The notes beneath the pieces were generated by a model. That model was given only the letters and a program-made list of their open reading frames with translations, was not told the origin of the DNA and searched no databases. A DNA stretch of 64,000 nt, from the NCBI GenBank assembly GCA_944989445.1, contig CALYLW010000972.1:162578-226577 (forward strand), in the 5' to 3' direction. Position numbers and translations under genes: made by a program. The stretch comes from Ampullaceana balthica (taxonomy: Eukaryota > Mollusca > Gastropoda > Lymnaeidae). Positions 10,258-21,667 of this stretch are shown one piece after another (position 1 is the first letter of the stretch; every line of letters begins with the position of its first letter).

Positions 10258-11290
10258 ACAAAACACATTTGCACGGGCTGAAGATGGTATAACACGTGAC
10301 CTTAAAAGCTGTGCTCGCTCACCGAAAAGAAAATGAAGAAATTCAACGAAGCGTTTCTGAAATCCAGAATAAAAAAAAATCTTTGTGATGGTCATGAAGA
10401 AGTTGTGGTACCTCCCGAGGACGTAGAATTCTGGTTCCACTAACTGACCTACGTAGAAGACAATCCTGGAGAACAGGTTTACCAATGTTGACGAGCATGA
10501 CCACCGTCAGGAGAGTCTTGGTGACTTGCTTTTCCCTCTGCGAGATCCCGGAAGCTGATCTAACGCCCGAGACATTGGAGCTTCGGTCCCTGTCCGCGAA
10601 GAACTTGGAAGATCTTGCCAGGAAGAACATCGTCTTCAGAGAGCAGAGGCACAAGATGGCGAAGCCTGAGAATGGCAGAATGATGGCCACGCATTTGTAG
10701 TACACCATGACGGCCGACTCGTGGTGGTAGTAGAAGGTGTTGTACCTTTAAATTGCGACCGTCTCGTTGTGGTCCGGACTGAACGTGTAGGCGATTTCAC
10801 AGATGAAGTAGATGACCAGATAGGCCCCGAAAACGAGGCAAGAGATGAGGGTTACCATGGCGACGGTAAATTTAGGCGGGAACGGTCGACTGATACGGAG
10901 GCACCTCTCCACAGCCTCGGACGTAGCCAAAGCGTATGACGACACTTATCCGGCAAACGCGGGCGTGTACTCCAGGTAAGGGAACGTGATGTTCCGCCAG
11001 GTCATGACGAGACCAGGGGCGGCCAGACTGATGGGGCCGAACATTCGATGGACGAGCCCCGTCAAGCATTTGACCAGGTCCCAGAAGGTGATGGCCATCA
11101 TGGAGATGTTGGCACCGTCCTTGAAACCCTGGGTGGTGAAGACGACGGCGTTGAGCTAATTGGTGACCAGCCCGAAGCAGGACAAGAAGAGCAGCGCCCA
11201 GAAGGTGACACACGTGTCAAAATAAACGAAGAGCTCGTCGCTCACGATCTTATCAACTGCACTACGACCGCTGTCAGACTCTTGGGGTGG
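10258..11290 (-). pseudogene. class-A (rhodopsin-like) GPCR relic, molluscan orphan type
   Basis: Read 5'->3' on the minus strand: DKIVSDELFVYFDT (N-tail), TM1 (FWALLFLSCFGLVTN), first loop (VVFTTQGFKDGANISMMA), TM2, the TM3 end followed by a degenerate DRY region (EAVERCLRISRPFPP), TM4 (TLISCLVFGAYLVIYFI), TM5 (CVAIILPFSGFAILCLC), a long ICL3 with SQREKQVTKT, and TM6/TM7 (RIVFYVG, RYHNFFMTITKIFF). The gene is dead. In one frame there are stops after GLVTN (TAG near 11157), after PAFAG (TAA at 10946-10948) and after ETVAI (TAA near 10748), and a frameshift near 10490 is needed to keep TM6/7. The NPxxY part of TM7 is missing. Such intronless GPCRs are expanded in gastropods and include chemosensory candidates; the ligand is unknown. 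Immediately upstream the extracellular tail runs into a 27-bp minisatellite. Confidence 0.8.
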
Positions 11291-11804
11291 ATGACCGCTG
11301 TCAGACTCTTGGGGTGGATGACCGCTGTCAGACTCTTGGGATGGATGACCGCTGTCAGAATCTTGGGATGGATGACCGCTGTCAGACTCTTGGGGTGGAC
11401 GACCGCTGTCAGACTCTTGGGATGGATGACCGCTGTCAGACTCTTGGGGTGGACGACCGCTGCCAGAATCTTGGGGTGGATGACCGCTGTCAGAATCTTG
11501 GGGTGGATGACCGCTGTCAGAATCTTGGGGTGGACGACCTCTGTCAGAATCTTGGGGTGGATGACCGCTGTCAGAATCTTGGGGTGGATGACCGCTGTCA
11601 AAATCTTGGGGTGGATGACCGCTGTCAGAATCTTGGAGTGGATGACCGCTGTCAGAATCTTGGGGTGGATGACCGCTGTCAGACTCTTGGGGTGGATGAC
11701 CGCTGTCAGAATCTTGGGGTGGATGACCGCTGTCAGAATCTTGGGGTGGATGACCGCTATCAGAATCTTGGGGTGGATGACCGCTGTCAGAATCTTGATG
11801 TGGA
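11266..11804. repeat. 27-bp minisatellite at the GPCR relic N-terminus, 20 copies
   Basis: The unit is GACCGCTGTCAGAATCTTGG plus GGTGGAT (27 bp = 9 codons). On the minus strand, in the frame of the GPCR relic, it encodes DSGHPPQES or DSGHPPQDS repeats. Another minus frame (from 11904) reads ILTAVIHPK after an N-terminus MTQLCRDDDLVYTLSDPM. Both forward frames shown by long open readings are shadows. Variation is mostly at one position (ACT/AAT) and G/A in GGGGTGG. Confidence 0.95.
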
Positions 11805-11913
11805 TGACGTCTGGAACACGCGACTCAGAACAGTTGGTGGACAGATACGCCATTGGGTCTGACAATGTGTAGACCAAGTCGTCGTCACGGCAAAGTTGGG
11901 TCATGTCCGTTAG

Positions 11914-12715
11914 GTGAAGATACCAAACTGTGGTGACGACTGCTATAGACTTGGTGAGGTGGTGACGACTGCTATAGACTTGGTGAGGTGGTGACGACTG
12001 CTATAGACTTGGTGAGGTGCTGATACCAAACTGTGGTGACGACTGCTATAGACTTGGTGAGGTGGTGACGACTGCTATAGACTTGGTGAGGTGATGATAG
12101 CAAACTGTGGTGACGACTGCTATAGACTTGGTGAGGTGGTGACGACTGCTATAGACTTGGTGAGGTGATGATAGCAAACTGTGGTGACGACTGCTATAGA
12201 CTTGGTGAGGTGGTGACGACTGCTATAGACTTGGTGAGGTGATGATAGCAAACTGTGGTGACGACTGCTATAGACTTGGTGAGGTGATGATAGCAAACTG
12301 TAGTGACGGCTGCTATAGACTTGGTGAGGTGATGATAGCAAACTGTGGTGACGACTGCTATAGACTTGGTGAGGTGATGATACCAAACTGTGGTGACGAC
12401 TGCTATAGACTTGGTGAGGTGATGATAGCAAACTGTGGTGACGACTGCTATAGACTTGGTGAGGTGGTGACGACTGCTATAGACTTGGTGAGGTGGTGAC
12501 GACTGCTATAGACTTGGTGAGGTGGTGACGACTGCTATAGACTTGGTGAGGTGATGATAGCAAACTGTGGTGACGACTGCTATAGACTTGGTGAGGTGGT
12601 GACGACTGCTATAGACTTGGTGAGGTGATGATAGCAAACTGTGGTGACGACTGCTATAGACTTGGTGAGGTGGTGACGACTGCTATAGACTTGGTGAGGT
12701 GATGATTGCAAACCA
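11914..12715. repeat. minisatellite with two unit lengths (29 and 45 bp)
   Basis: The short unit A (29 bp) is GAGGTGGTGACGACTGCTAT plus AGACTTGGT. The long unit B (45 bp) carries an extra 16 bp including GATGATAGCAAACTGT. Reading left to right the order is B A A B A B A B A B B B B B A A A B A B A B. The last B is degraded. Confidence 0.93.
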
Positions 12716-12735
12716 TGGTGAAGACTGCTCACTAC

Positions 12736-13477
12736 TATAGACTTGAGTCGTGTACTCGAAGGAACACAATAATATCCTGGTCAATCTCAATAGGAAGAAT
12801 TTGGTGGCTGACACGACCTGAACTTACACAATGGCGTCATTTTGGTATTATTTATGACAACATTCATCCGGGAACTTTATTTTTAAATCCAAGAAATGAT
12901 AACATAGCAAAAAGAAAAACAAAACACCTGTAAACTAAAACGTTATTGCAATGGCATCGATTTGGACAATCTTGTCTAATTACCTGAATTAATTCCTTAA
13001 TCATTACCTGACTGAACTCGCAGGCTTTATAGCAAATCATATGTTTTTAACATTCAAACGTATATTACTTATGGAAACGGGTGAGACTTTTGTTATGTTG
13101 CTACGAAGAAAAAAACATGATTTAAGCGCGTATAATAAAGTTGACTCTTTTGGATCATTTGATCACTTGAATTAATCTCGCAAACTACCGGTCCTTTAGA
13201 CATATCTTTTTTTTTATTATACATCCCTGGAAATAAATGATTAATTTTTGATAACACAATGTTACGTCTCATATGAAAACATTTTAAAAAACAACAAAAT
13301 ATTTATTAATGAAGTTAGGTTTGGCACACCGTTTGTCATTAGAGTGACGTCACGAGAGTGACGTACGTTCATTTGTCATCATCAAATGCAACAATGTGGC
13401 CATCTATCACAGAGAGACTGCCCCATGTAGTCGAGGTGTCCAGTATTAGTAATGAGATAATTGGGCCGTAATGTCGA
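12736..13477. other. AT-rich spacer
   Basis: Nothing recognised. Contains short T and A runs. Confidence 0.5.
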
Positions 13478-13594
13478 CTAATGTCTGTGTGCTGAACGTG
13501 AATTTTCAGTTTCCTCAGTGGATCGATGGCGAAGTTCAAATGATGACACATTTAAGTCGATGTTGTCCTGGTTGGTTGTGTTAACACCACTCAT
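13478..13594 (-). other. possible receptor N-terminal exon, 38 codons
   Basis: ATG at 13594 opens MSGVNTTNQDNIDLNVSSF and continues to TAG at 13478-13480. Two N-glycosylation sequons (NTT, NVS) and a polar composition look like the extracellular tail of a GPCR, and the GPCR relic lies about 2.2 kb downstream on the same strand. The length is well within chance, and no splice donor was verified. It may equally be random. Confidence 0.18.
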
Positions 13595-13670
13595 CTTTTT
13601 CGAGTACTCGCAGTGGCGTAGCTTGGGGTTAGTACCTACCGCGTTAGGGCCGCCCTCTTTGCTTATGAAG

Positions 13671-13980
13671 CTGAGTACACAGGTACATCACACAGAGGTC
13701 GTGGTACAATATGTACTGAGTACACAGGTACATCACACAGAGGTCGTGGTACAATAAGTACTGAGTACACAGGTACATCACACAGAGGTCTTGGTACAAT
13801 ATGTACTGAGTACACAGGTACATCACACAGAGGTCGTGGTACAATATGTACCGAGTACACAGTTACATCACACAGAGGTCTTGGTACAATATGTACTGAG
13901 TACACAGGTACATCACACAGAGGTCTTGGTACAATATGTACTGAGTACACAGGTACATCACACAGGGGCCCATGGTACAA
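13671..13980. repeat. 45-bp minisatellite, about 7 copies
   Basis: The unit begins CTGAGTACACAGGTACATCA and ends GGTACAATATGTA. A CAGTGGCGTAGCTTGG fragment (MITE-end-like) sits just before it at 13612. Confidence 0.93.
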
Positions 13981-14132
13981 ACACGTTAAATAATACTTGC
14001 TCTAGTTTATATTTCTTCCTCACCGACTGGACACAGATGGATTGACCACGTGGATGCAGTAATGTGTTTTAGAGCCTCTAGTCGTGATTAGTGTATTAAT
14101 TTTACCAGTGTTAAGGGCGTATAATATTATTT

Positions 14133-14468
14133 ATAACGAGCAACAAAGCCGGTTCAAGAACGTTCCGTTACCGTTCGGTGGCATGTTGTAACTCCCCTCC
14201 AACAGCCGTCTCGACCGGCATACATGTGTATCACGTAAAAAATACTATTCATTATAGTTAAAATAAATAACTGGTAAAAACAGCTTTGGACTATAAATCC
14301 CAACGCGCATAACTCAAAATAAAGTCTTGGAAGAAATACTGCACCAAAATATCTCGTTTTGAACGCCCGCGTAAACGTGTTCAATATGATTGGCTGTAGG
14401 AGTCATATGTGTTTGGGGGACCAATCGCTATCGATGGCCGCACGGAACATAGCCTTTAATTATATAGG
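14133..14468. mobile_element. dispersed repeat, copy 1 of 2
   Basis: About 335 bp starting ACGAGCAACAAAGCC and ending TTAATTATATAGGA. It is about 90% alike by eye to 31772-32119 across its whole length. Non-coding. The ATATAGGA end and lack of a visible target duplication leave a Helitron-like origin possible but unproven. Confidence 0.7.
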
Positions 14469-14870
14469 AAGGATATTCGAGGCATTTGCAGTGGCTAAAT
14501 TTACCAAATCGATGACGTTATTTCAGTCGTCTGGGGTCAAGTTTTCGCTTTGACTGTTGATACCGAGGCAACCAAAATAAACCAATAAATATTTACAAAT
14601 ATGACAAGAGTATCCATCAATCTGCAGAAGGTTGATAATGAGTCACTAGCCTACAGCAAGTTTTCATACAGTTAGATTATTTACAAGTTAATCGAAAAAG
14701 TTAGCCAAAAGCCGGTTAAAGTACACATAATTAACATATAGTCAACAGTACTGACTTTTGATTTGTTCCACATTTCGAACTGGATGAGAATATTACGAAC
14801 GTGAAGAAATAAATATTTCCGAATCGATGTATGGAGTAGACGTGCTGACTTATTTCAATGAAAACAATAT
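14469..14870. other. no recognised feature
   Basis: AT-rich DNA without a recognisable gene or repeat. Confidence 0.45.
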
Positions 14871-14881
14871 CAGTTTTGTTA

Positions 14882-15130
14882 AGGGGTGTACCGGATTTCG
14901 GCTCCGGCAAATCCGAAATCAGGCCTACAAATCCGGCTCCTGCAGAATTTTACTTCATAAATCCGGTCACATCCGGCTTGCCGATTTAGCGAAAAAATAT
15001 ATATAAATATAATAACTCCGGCTCCGGCAATTTTTACAAATCAGGCTCCCGCTCCTGCCGGATTTCACTTCATAAATCCTGCCGAATCCAGCTCCGGCCA
15101 GATTTAAAAAAATTGAATCCGATACACCCC
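14882..15130. mobile_element. 249-bp MITE with 11-bp flanking duplication
   Basis: CAGTTTTGTTA occurs at 14871-14881 and again at 15131-15141, immediately outside AGGGGTGTACCGGAT and its inverse ATCCGATACACCCC. The body repeats ATCCGGCTCC-type words and is internally duplicated. The termini resemble non-autonomous hAT ends, although an 11-bp match is longer than the usual 8. Confidence 0.85.
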
Positions 15131-15295
15131 CAGTTTTGTTATAGGTAGCCCCAAACTGCTAGTAGGTGTCACTCACGGGAAATTTACTCTGTTTAAAATT
15201 ATTTGCTATCTTTCATATAGACAAACTAGAATTTAAAACCCACTAAATAGCAGAGACTTTCCCTCTAACCTGAGAACTCAGATTTCCTTTTAGAT
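15131..15295. other. short spacer
   Basis: Right target duplication followed by unassigned DNA. Confidence 0.5.
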
Positions 15296-15450
15296 CTTTT
15301 AACCCCGTGTCTTTTAACCCCATGTCTTTTAACCCCATGCCTTTTAACCCCATGCTTTTTGACCCCATGCCTTTTAACCCCATGTCTTTTAACCCCATGT
15401 CTTTTAACCCCATGTCTTTTAACCCCATGTCTTTTAACTCCATGTCTTTT
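15296..15450. repeat. 15-bp minisatellite, about 10 copies
   Basis: The unit is CTTTTAACCCCATGT. On the minus strand it reads KDMGL (or KRHGV in another frame) and continues from the candidate exon at 15451-15737. Confidence 0.95.
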
Positions 15451-15737
15451 GCCGCTAACTTCGAAACTTTCCCAGGCTCCAAGACAACAGCCGTGATATC
15501 TGATGTCCTTAGAGCAGCCTCCACCAGTATGTCTGACAAGCCTCGTGTGGTGATAAGGCAGCTGGGGTGCTCTGGGAGTGACTCTGTCCAGCAATGCTGC
15601 AGACTTCATTTCCGAGTGACAAAACTTTAAGGCCTCAGAGATCACGACGTCTATCTCGCTGACAGCATCGGTCTCTGAGCCCCGCGGGGGTTGAAGGGGA
15701 GGGGGGACGTTGATGTAGACGTTGAAACCAGCGGTCT
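15451..15737 (-). pseudogene. possible degenerate exon of unknown protein
   Basis: On the minus strand a pyrimidine-rich stretch ending TTTTCGAAG is followed by an open frame beginning TAGFNVYINVPPP and continuing through EIDVVISEALKFCHSEMKS. A second frame carries SDILVEAALRTSDITAVVLE, which looks equally coding, so one frameshift near 15540 would join them. The end merges into the KDMGL repeat. Base composition is more balanced than the surroundings. I recognise no family. Confidence 0.3.
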
Positions 15738-15869
15738 TCGAAAAAAAACAACATTATTTAAACCACACGAAATTCACATTTCAGCCCGAAAAATAAATAA
15801 ATAATTTTATGGTGTGTAATAAAAAAAAATTTCGGAGACCAAAATGGCCCGAATATTTATCGTCTAAAA

Positions 15870-16055
15870 CAGTGCTTCTCAAACTTTTTGGTATGGCGGA
15901 CCGGCAATAATTTTTTCCATTGCACCAGGGACCGGTGCACTATTTTACCTGCACTGACAATTTTTTCTGTCCTTTTTTTGAGAACATCTGCGTACCGGCA
16001 GCGGATGGCCCACGGACCGGCACCGGTCCGCGGACCACCACTTTGAGAAGCCCTG
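15870..16055. mobile_element. 186-bp hAT-type MITE, 8-bp target duplication
   Basis: GTCTAAAA is duplicated at 15862-15869 and 16056-16063. The termini are CAGTGCTTCTCAAACTTTTT and the inverse of CTTTGAGAAGCCCTG. The internal CACGGACCGGCACCGGTCCG is itself palindromic. The 8-bp duplication and the CAG-TTCTCAAA ends are standard hAT features. Confidence 0.93.
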
Positions 16056-16257
16056 GTCTAAAACACTTTTGAAAAAGCTGAATTATAAAACTATATCTCA
16101 CTTTGTTAAAAGCAGTCAACAAAGAGTTTATGTAATTAAAAAGTATTGTATCCACTAAATTGACAGTACAGGTCTAGCAATTATTAAGTAATCATTTGAC
16201 AATATCCAGAAACGTTTCCAATTATTTTAAGCGTGGTGAGAATAGTCACATGATCCC

Positions 16258-17655
16258 AATAGCAATCTAAAAACAATATTCACATTTTAATATCTTTGAA
16301 CCCAACCATAATAGCAATCTAAAAACAATATTCACATTTTAATATCTTTGAACCCAATCATAATAGCAATCTAAAAACAATATTCACATTTTAATATCTT
16401 TGAACCCAAGCATAATAGCAATCTAAAAACAATATTCACATTTTCATATCTTTGAACCCAACCATAATAGCAATCTAAAAACAATACTCACATTTTCATA
16501 TCTTTGAACCCAACCATAATAGCAATCTAAAAACAATATTCACATTTTCATATCTTTGAACCCAACCATAATAGCAATCTAAAAACAATATTCACATTTT
16601 AATATATTTGAACCCAACCATAATAGCAATCTAAAAACAATATTCACATTTTCATATCTTTGAACCCAACCATAATAGCAATCTAAAAACAATATTCACA
16701 TTTTAATATATTTGAACCCAACCATAATAGCAATCTAAATACAATATTCACATTTTCATATCTTTGAACCCAACCATAATAGCAATCTAAAAACAATATT
16801 CACATTTTCATATCTTTGAACCCAACCATAATAGCAATCTAAATACAATATTCACATTTTCATATCTTTGAACCCAACCATAATAGCAATCTAAAAACAA
16901 TATTCACATTTTAATATATTTGAACCCAACCATAATAGCAATCTAAATACAATATTCACATTTTCATATCTTTGAACCCAACCATAATAGCAATCTAAAA
17001 ACAATATTCACATTTTAATATATTTGAACCCAACCATAATAGCAATCTAAATACAATATTCACATTTTCATATCTTTGAACCCAACCATAATAGCAATCT
17101 AAAAACAATATTCACATTTTCATATCTTTGAACCCAACCATAATAGCAATCTAAAAACAATATTCACATTTTAATATCTTTGAACCCAACCATAATAGCA
17201 ATCTAAAAACAATATTCACATTTTAATATCTTTGAACCCAACCATAATAGCAATCTAAAAACAATATTCACATTTTAATATCTTTGAACCCAACCATAAT
17301 AGCAATCTAAAAACAATATTCACATTTTAATATCTTTGAACCCAACCATAATAGCAATCTAAAAACAATATTCACATTTTAATATCTTTGAACCCAACCA
17401 TAATAGCAATCTAAAAACAATATTCACATTTTAATATCTTTGAACCCAACCATAATAGCAATCTAAAAACAATATTCACATTTTAATATCTTTGAACCCA
17501 ACCATAATAGCAATCTAAAAACAATATTCACATTTTAATATCTTTGAACCCAACCATAATAGCAATCTAAAAACAATATTCACATTTTAATATCTTTGAA
17601 CCCAACCATAATAGCAATCTAAAAACAATATTCACATTTTAATATCTTTGAACCC
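16258..17655. repeat. 52-bp minisatellite, about 27 copies
   Basis: The unit starts AATAGCAATCTAAAAACAAT, passes ATTCACATTTT and ends TTTGAACCCAACCAT. Variants (AAATACA/AAAAACA, TTCATATC/TTAATATC, ATATATT) alternate in the first two thirds; the last ten units are almost identical, indicating local homogenisation at the right side. Confidence 0.95.
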
Positions 17656-17825
17656 ATACATCCGAAAGGTTAGATAAGCTGAATGTGTTTTATAGGCAAC
17701 GACTAAACAAGGGGACGTCACAAGATCGCTTATCATTTTGAGTTGAGTTCTTGGCTCTGATCGAGATCACGTGGTTAATGGGAGACGTGTCACGTGATGT
17801 AGGCTTCAAAGTGGAAAGAAGTCAC

Positions 17826-18112
17826 GTAAGTGATGTCATCTTGGAGACATGTCATATGCTGTGCCAGGTAACAGGATATCATTAGGAAGGTGTGTCATGT
17901 GCTGTCACAGAATTGGATGTCATCTGGGAGAAATGTCATGTGCTGGGTCACGTAAGAGAATATCATTAGGGAGGCGTGTCATGGGCTGTGTCACGTAAGA
18001 GAATATCATTAGGGAGGCGTGTCATGGGCTGTGTCACGTAAGAGAATATCATTAGGGAAGCGTGTCATGTGCTGTCACAGAAGTGGATGTCATCTAGGAG
18101 ACATGTCGTGGG
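17826..18112. repeat. diverged tandem repeat of about 43 bp
   Basis: Six or so degenerate copies built around CACGTAAGAGAATATCATTA and GGCGTGTCATGGGCTGTG. The middle copies are nearly identical and the outer ones are diverged. Confidence 0.8.
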
Positions 18113-18127
18113 CACACTTGCAAAAGA

Positions 18128-18853
18128 CCAACTTCACATTGATGACATTTAGACCACCTTGACATTAATTACATTTATACCACCTTGAAATTAATGACAT
18201 TTAGACCACCTTCACATTGATGAAGTTTAGACCACATTCACATTGATGAAATTTAGACCACATTCACATTGATGACATTTAGACCACCTTCACATTGATG
18301 GCATTTAGACCACCTTCACATTTATTACATTTAGATCTCCTTCACATTGATGACATTTAGACCACCTTCACATTGATGACATTTAGACCACCTTCACATT
18401 GATGACATTTAGACCACCTTCACATTGATGACATTTAGACCACCTTCACATTGATGACATTTAGACCACCTTCACATTGATGACATTTAGACCACCTTCA
18501 CATTGATGACATTTAGACCACCTTCACATTGATGACATTTAGACCACCTTCACATTGATGACATTTAGACCACCTTCACATTGATGACATTAAGACCACC
18601 TTCACATTGATGACATTGAGACCACCTTCACATTGATGACATTTAGACCACCTTCACATTGATGACATTTGAGACCACCTTCACATTGATGACATTTAGA
18701 CCACCTTCACATTGATGACATTGAGACCACCTTCACATTGATGACATTTAGACCACCTTCACATTGATGACATTTAGACCACCTTCACATTGATGACATT
18801 TAGACCACCTTCACATTGATGACATTTAGACCACCTTCACATTGATGACATTT
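18128..18853. repeat. 26-bp minisatellite, about 28 copies
   Basis: The unit is CATTTAGACCACCTTCACAT plus TGATGA. Edge units are more diverged than central ones. Confidence 0.95.
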
Positions 18854-19466
18854 AACCATGACGCACTGTTCAAACAAAATCCATAAATTTGTCAAGGTTA
18901 AAAAAGAGTTTGCAATAAAACTTTCCTGTTGGTCCTTAGTCTGTAACTTTTGAATTTTAGGTTTGTTCCGGGTTATTTCGTCAGATGATTTTTGCTTCTT
19001 GTTGGATACTCATCAAAGTTCGAATTTTGGACATTGATCTCGGCTGCTATCTAATAAAAACCACGATGATTTGATAAAAATATTTTTAGAATGAAAATGA
19101 GAAAGCGCGCGCACACACTCACACGCACAAACTCACACACTAACACACACACACACACACACAAACACACACATTCACACACACATGATTTAAAAAAAGA
19201 AAGTGGTTTGTTTAACAAAATAATTTTTTGTACATGCTCTGAGCTAACTGCCTGAGGACCATTGCATCAGTGCTCAGAGATCAACCTTAAACATCACTCT
19301 AGAGATGGACAGACAGACTAACAACTAAACAACTGACAACAACTCGCCCCCACCCACAATCCTTATCGTGCGCCATATCTAGCGGGAACGAACATGTAAT
19401 AAAACTACGGGGATGTTAAACGCTCCATTCTCTTGCTCCACCCCAAACCACAAACACAGACGCATA
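18854..19466. other. spacer with an imperfect CA tract
   Basis: An imperfect (CA)n stretch runs at about 19108-19185. Otherwise unassigned up to the hAT target duplication. Confidence 0.6.
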
Positions 19467-19818
19467 CACTAGAGCAGGGGTGGGCAAACTACGACCCGCG
19501 GGCCGCATGCGGCCCGCCAGTTCATATTATGCGGCCCGCAGGCATGTACATGTTGCGATCTTATGTCGATGCTAAATTTCCTTGTTTAGAATTGTAGCTA
19601 TATTTTAAAAACTTTATTCCGAGTATTTGATTCGTATCAAGGGATATTAAATCAGTTTTATGGCTTCACAATTGATTGGTGATCATTATTATTCATTAAT
19701 TATAACATCCTTATTCGAAACTGCATTTCAGCTCAACCAGAAGCGGCATTTTTTACGATTTACATATTGGCGGGTTTGTAAAATTGTAATTTAAAAGCGA
19801 ATAGACGTTGATTTAACC

Positions 19819-21540
19819 ATGAGTGCTGCCAAAACAAAAGAAAGATTGAAGACGAATGTCGTGTTTTTAATGACGAATGGATCGCTAAATATTGCTTCAC
19901 GAGCGTTGGCAGAAAAGCAGTCTACTTGCTGTGCCGCGAGTGTGTGAGCGTGTGAGCGTCCTTAAGGAGTACAACTTAAAAATACACCACCAAATAAAAC
20001 ATTGGGATTTCTTTCACAATTTAGCATCCAACTTGAACGAAGAGAGAAACGGGAATTGCAAGGGTTGGTTCATAATTTAAAGAAGCAGCAAACTGGTTTC
20101 ACCAAACAATCTTTAATACAAGATGGGGCAACCGAAGCCAGATTGGTGCCGTTCCATAAGATTGTAAAACAGAACATGTCTTTTTCTGACAGCGAGCATT
20201 ATGAGTCCACAGCAGAATACAGCATTTCTTTATCAAGGAGAACTGTTTTCAGTCGTGTTGAAAAACATTAGTGACTATTTGAGGCATCAACTTCGAGATT
20301 CAATCGAAGACTTTTTATGGTACTCTCTTGCATTGGACGAAAATACCGATGTACACGACACAACACAATTGTTGGTATTTATAAGTGGAATAAACACTCG
20401 GTGTGAGTTTACTGAAGAATCACTTACTGTTGAGCCACTCAAAGACACAACTACAGGCCAGGATTCATTTAATGCTGTTGAGAACTGGGTTGGTGTGGAA
20501 CAAGATAACAAGTGTAACAACCGATGGAGCGCGCGCTTTGACTGGAAAAAACGTAGGTCTTGTGAAGTTGATAACGAATAAAATGAAAGAAAAACCTCCT
20601 GACCATACACTCTTACTTCCCCATTGTGTCATTCATCAGGAAAGTCTGTGTAAAGCTGCGTTGAATATCAAGCATGATATTAACCCAGTTGTCAGTGTTA
20701 TAAACCTCATCAGAGCAAGGGCACTTAACCACAGGTAGTTCAGGGCGCTGCTTGAAGATTCAGAAACTGAATATTATGATATTATTTACCATAGCAGTGT
20801 CCGCTGGCTCAGCCTGGGCAAGACATTGAGGCAAGTGTCTGATCTCAAGGAAGAAACAGTTATGTTCCTGGAGGTGAAAGGTTTTGTTTGTGACATTGTT
20901 ACTACCACTATTAATGAAGAGTGGAAGTCAGACTTCATGTTTGCCATTGACATTATGGAAAAGGCGAATGAACTGAATGTCAAACTTGAGGGCAATATAT
21001 TTTTTTGCACATAAAATGTATGTGCATGTTAAATCTTTTCAAGCAAAGCTCTCCCTGTTCTCCAGGCAAGCAGGTGAAAACAGGTTTTACCATTTCCCTT
21101 TGCTGAAACAGAAGAAAAAAATTCTGGTGAAAAGGTTGACAAGTACAAGACTCAGTTTCATCCTTTGGCTGTGGACGTTGAAAGGAGGTTCCAAGACTTC
21201 AAGAACCTGGCACCACTCTTCATTATCCTTAGCTCGCCATTTAGTGCAGAAGCTGATTCAGCCCCAGAGGATATACAATGAGAGCGAGCTGCTTGACCTA
21301 CAAGCAGATATGACCTGAAGGGCAAGTTCAAATTAGTTCTTCTGCTGGAGTTTTATGGATTTTTGCAGAATTTAACACTTAAAAAGTTTGCTGCCAAACT
21401 TTTGTCACTCTTTGGATGCACATACATCTGTGAGCAAGCTTTTTCATGCATGAAAATACACAAGTCTAAGAACTGCAAGTCGAATGCGTCATGCGAATAT
21501 CAACCAGTAAACTGGTTCCACGGTTCAAGAAAATTATCAA
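19819..21540 (+). pseudogene. hAT transposase relic, GTF2IRD2/ZBED type
   Basis: ATG at 19819 gives MSAAKTKERL, then the frame shifts by -1 to DECRVFNDEWIAKYCF and LLCRECVSV, and back to VLKEYNLKIHHQIKH, which together form a degraded BED-type zinc finger (CX2C...H...H). Further on are DENTDVHDTTQLLVFISG (first catalytic Asp region), TTGQD, DGARALTGKNVGLV, the CVIHQESLC box, SSVRWLSLGK, and the C-terminal dimerisation block AAKLLSLFGCTYICEQAFS near 21387-21445. This is the order seen in GTF2IRD2-like hAT transposases. Several frameshifts and stops (e.g. near 19947, 20580, 21012 and 21316) make it non-functional. The end is approximate. Confidence 0.9.
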
Positions 21541-21667
21541 AAATTGTAAACAGTTACATACTTCTCATTAAATATAATTGTACGCTTTGGTCAGCTTATA
21601 TGTAAATTACGTTCCTACTTCTTCATAGGTATTATGACAGGTAACAATAAACGTTTGCTGAAATAAT

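Noticed and set aside
11048..11872. 274-residue forward frame
   Set aside because: It lies antisense to the GPCR relic and then runs through the 27-bp array; the recognisable protein is on the other strand.
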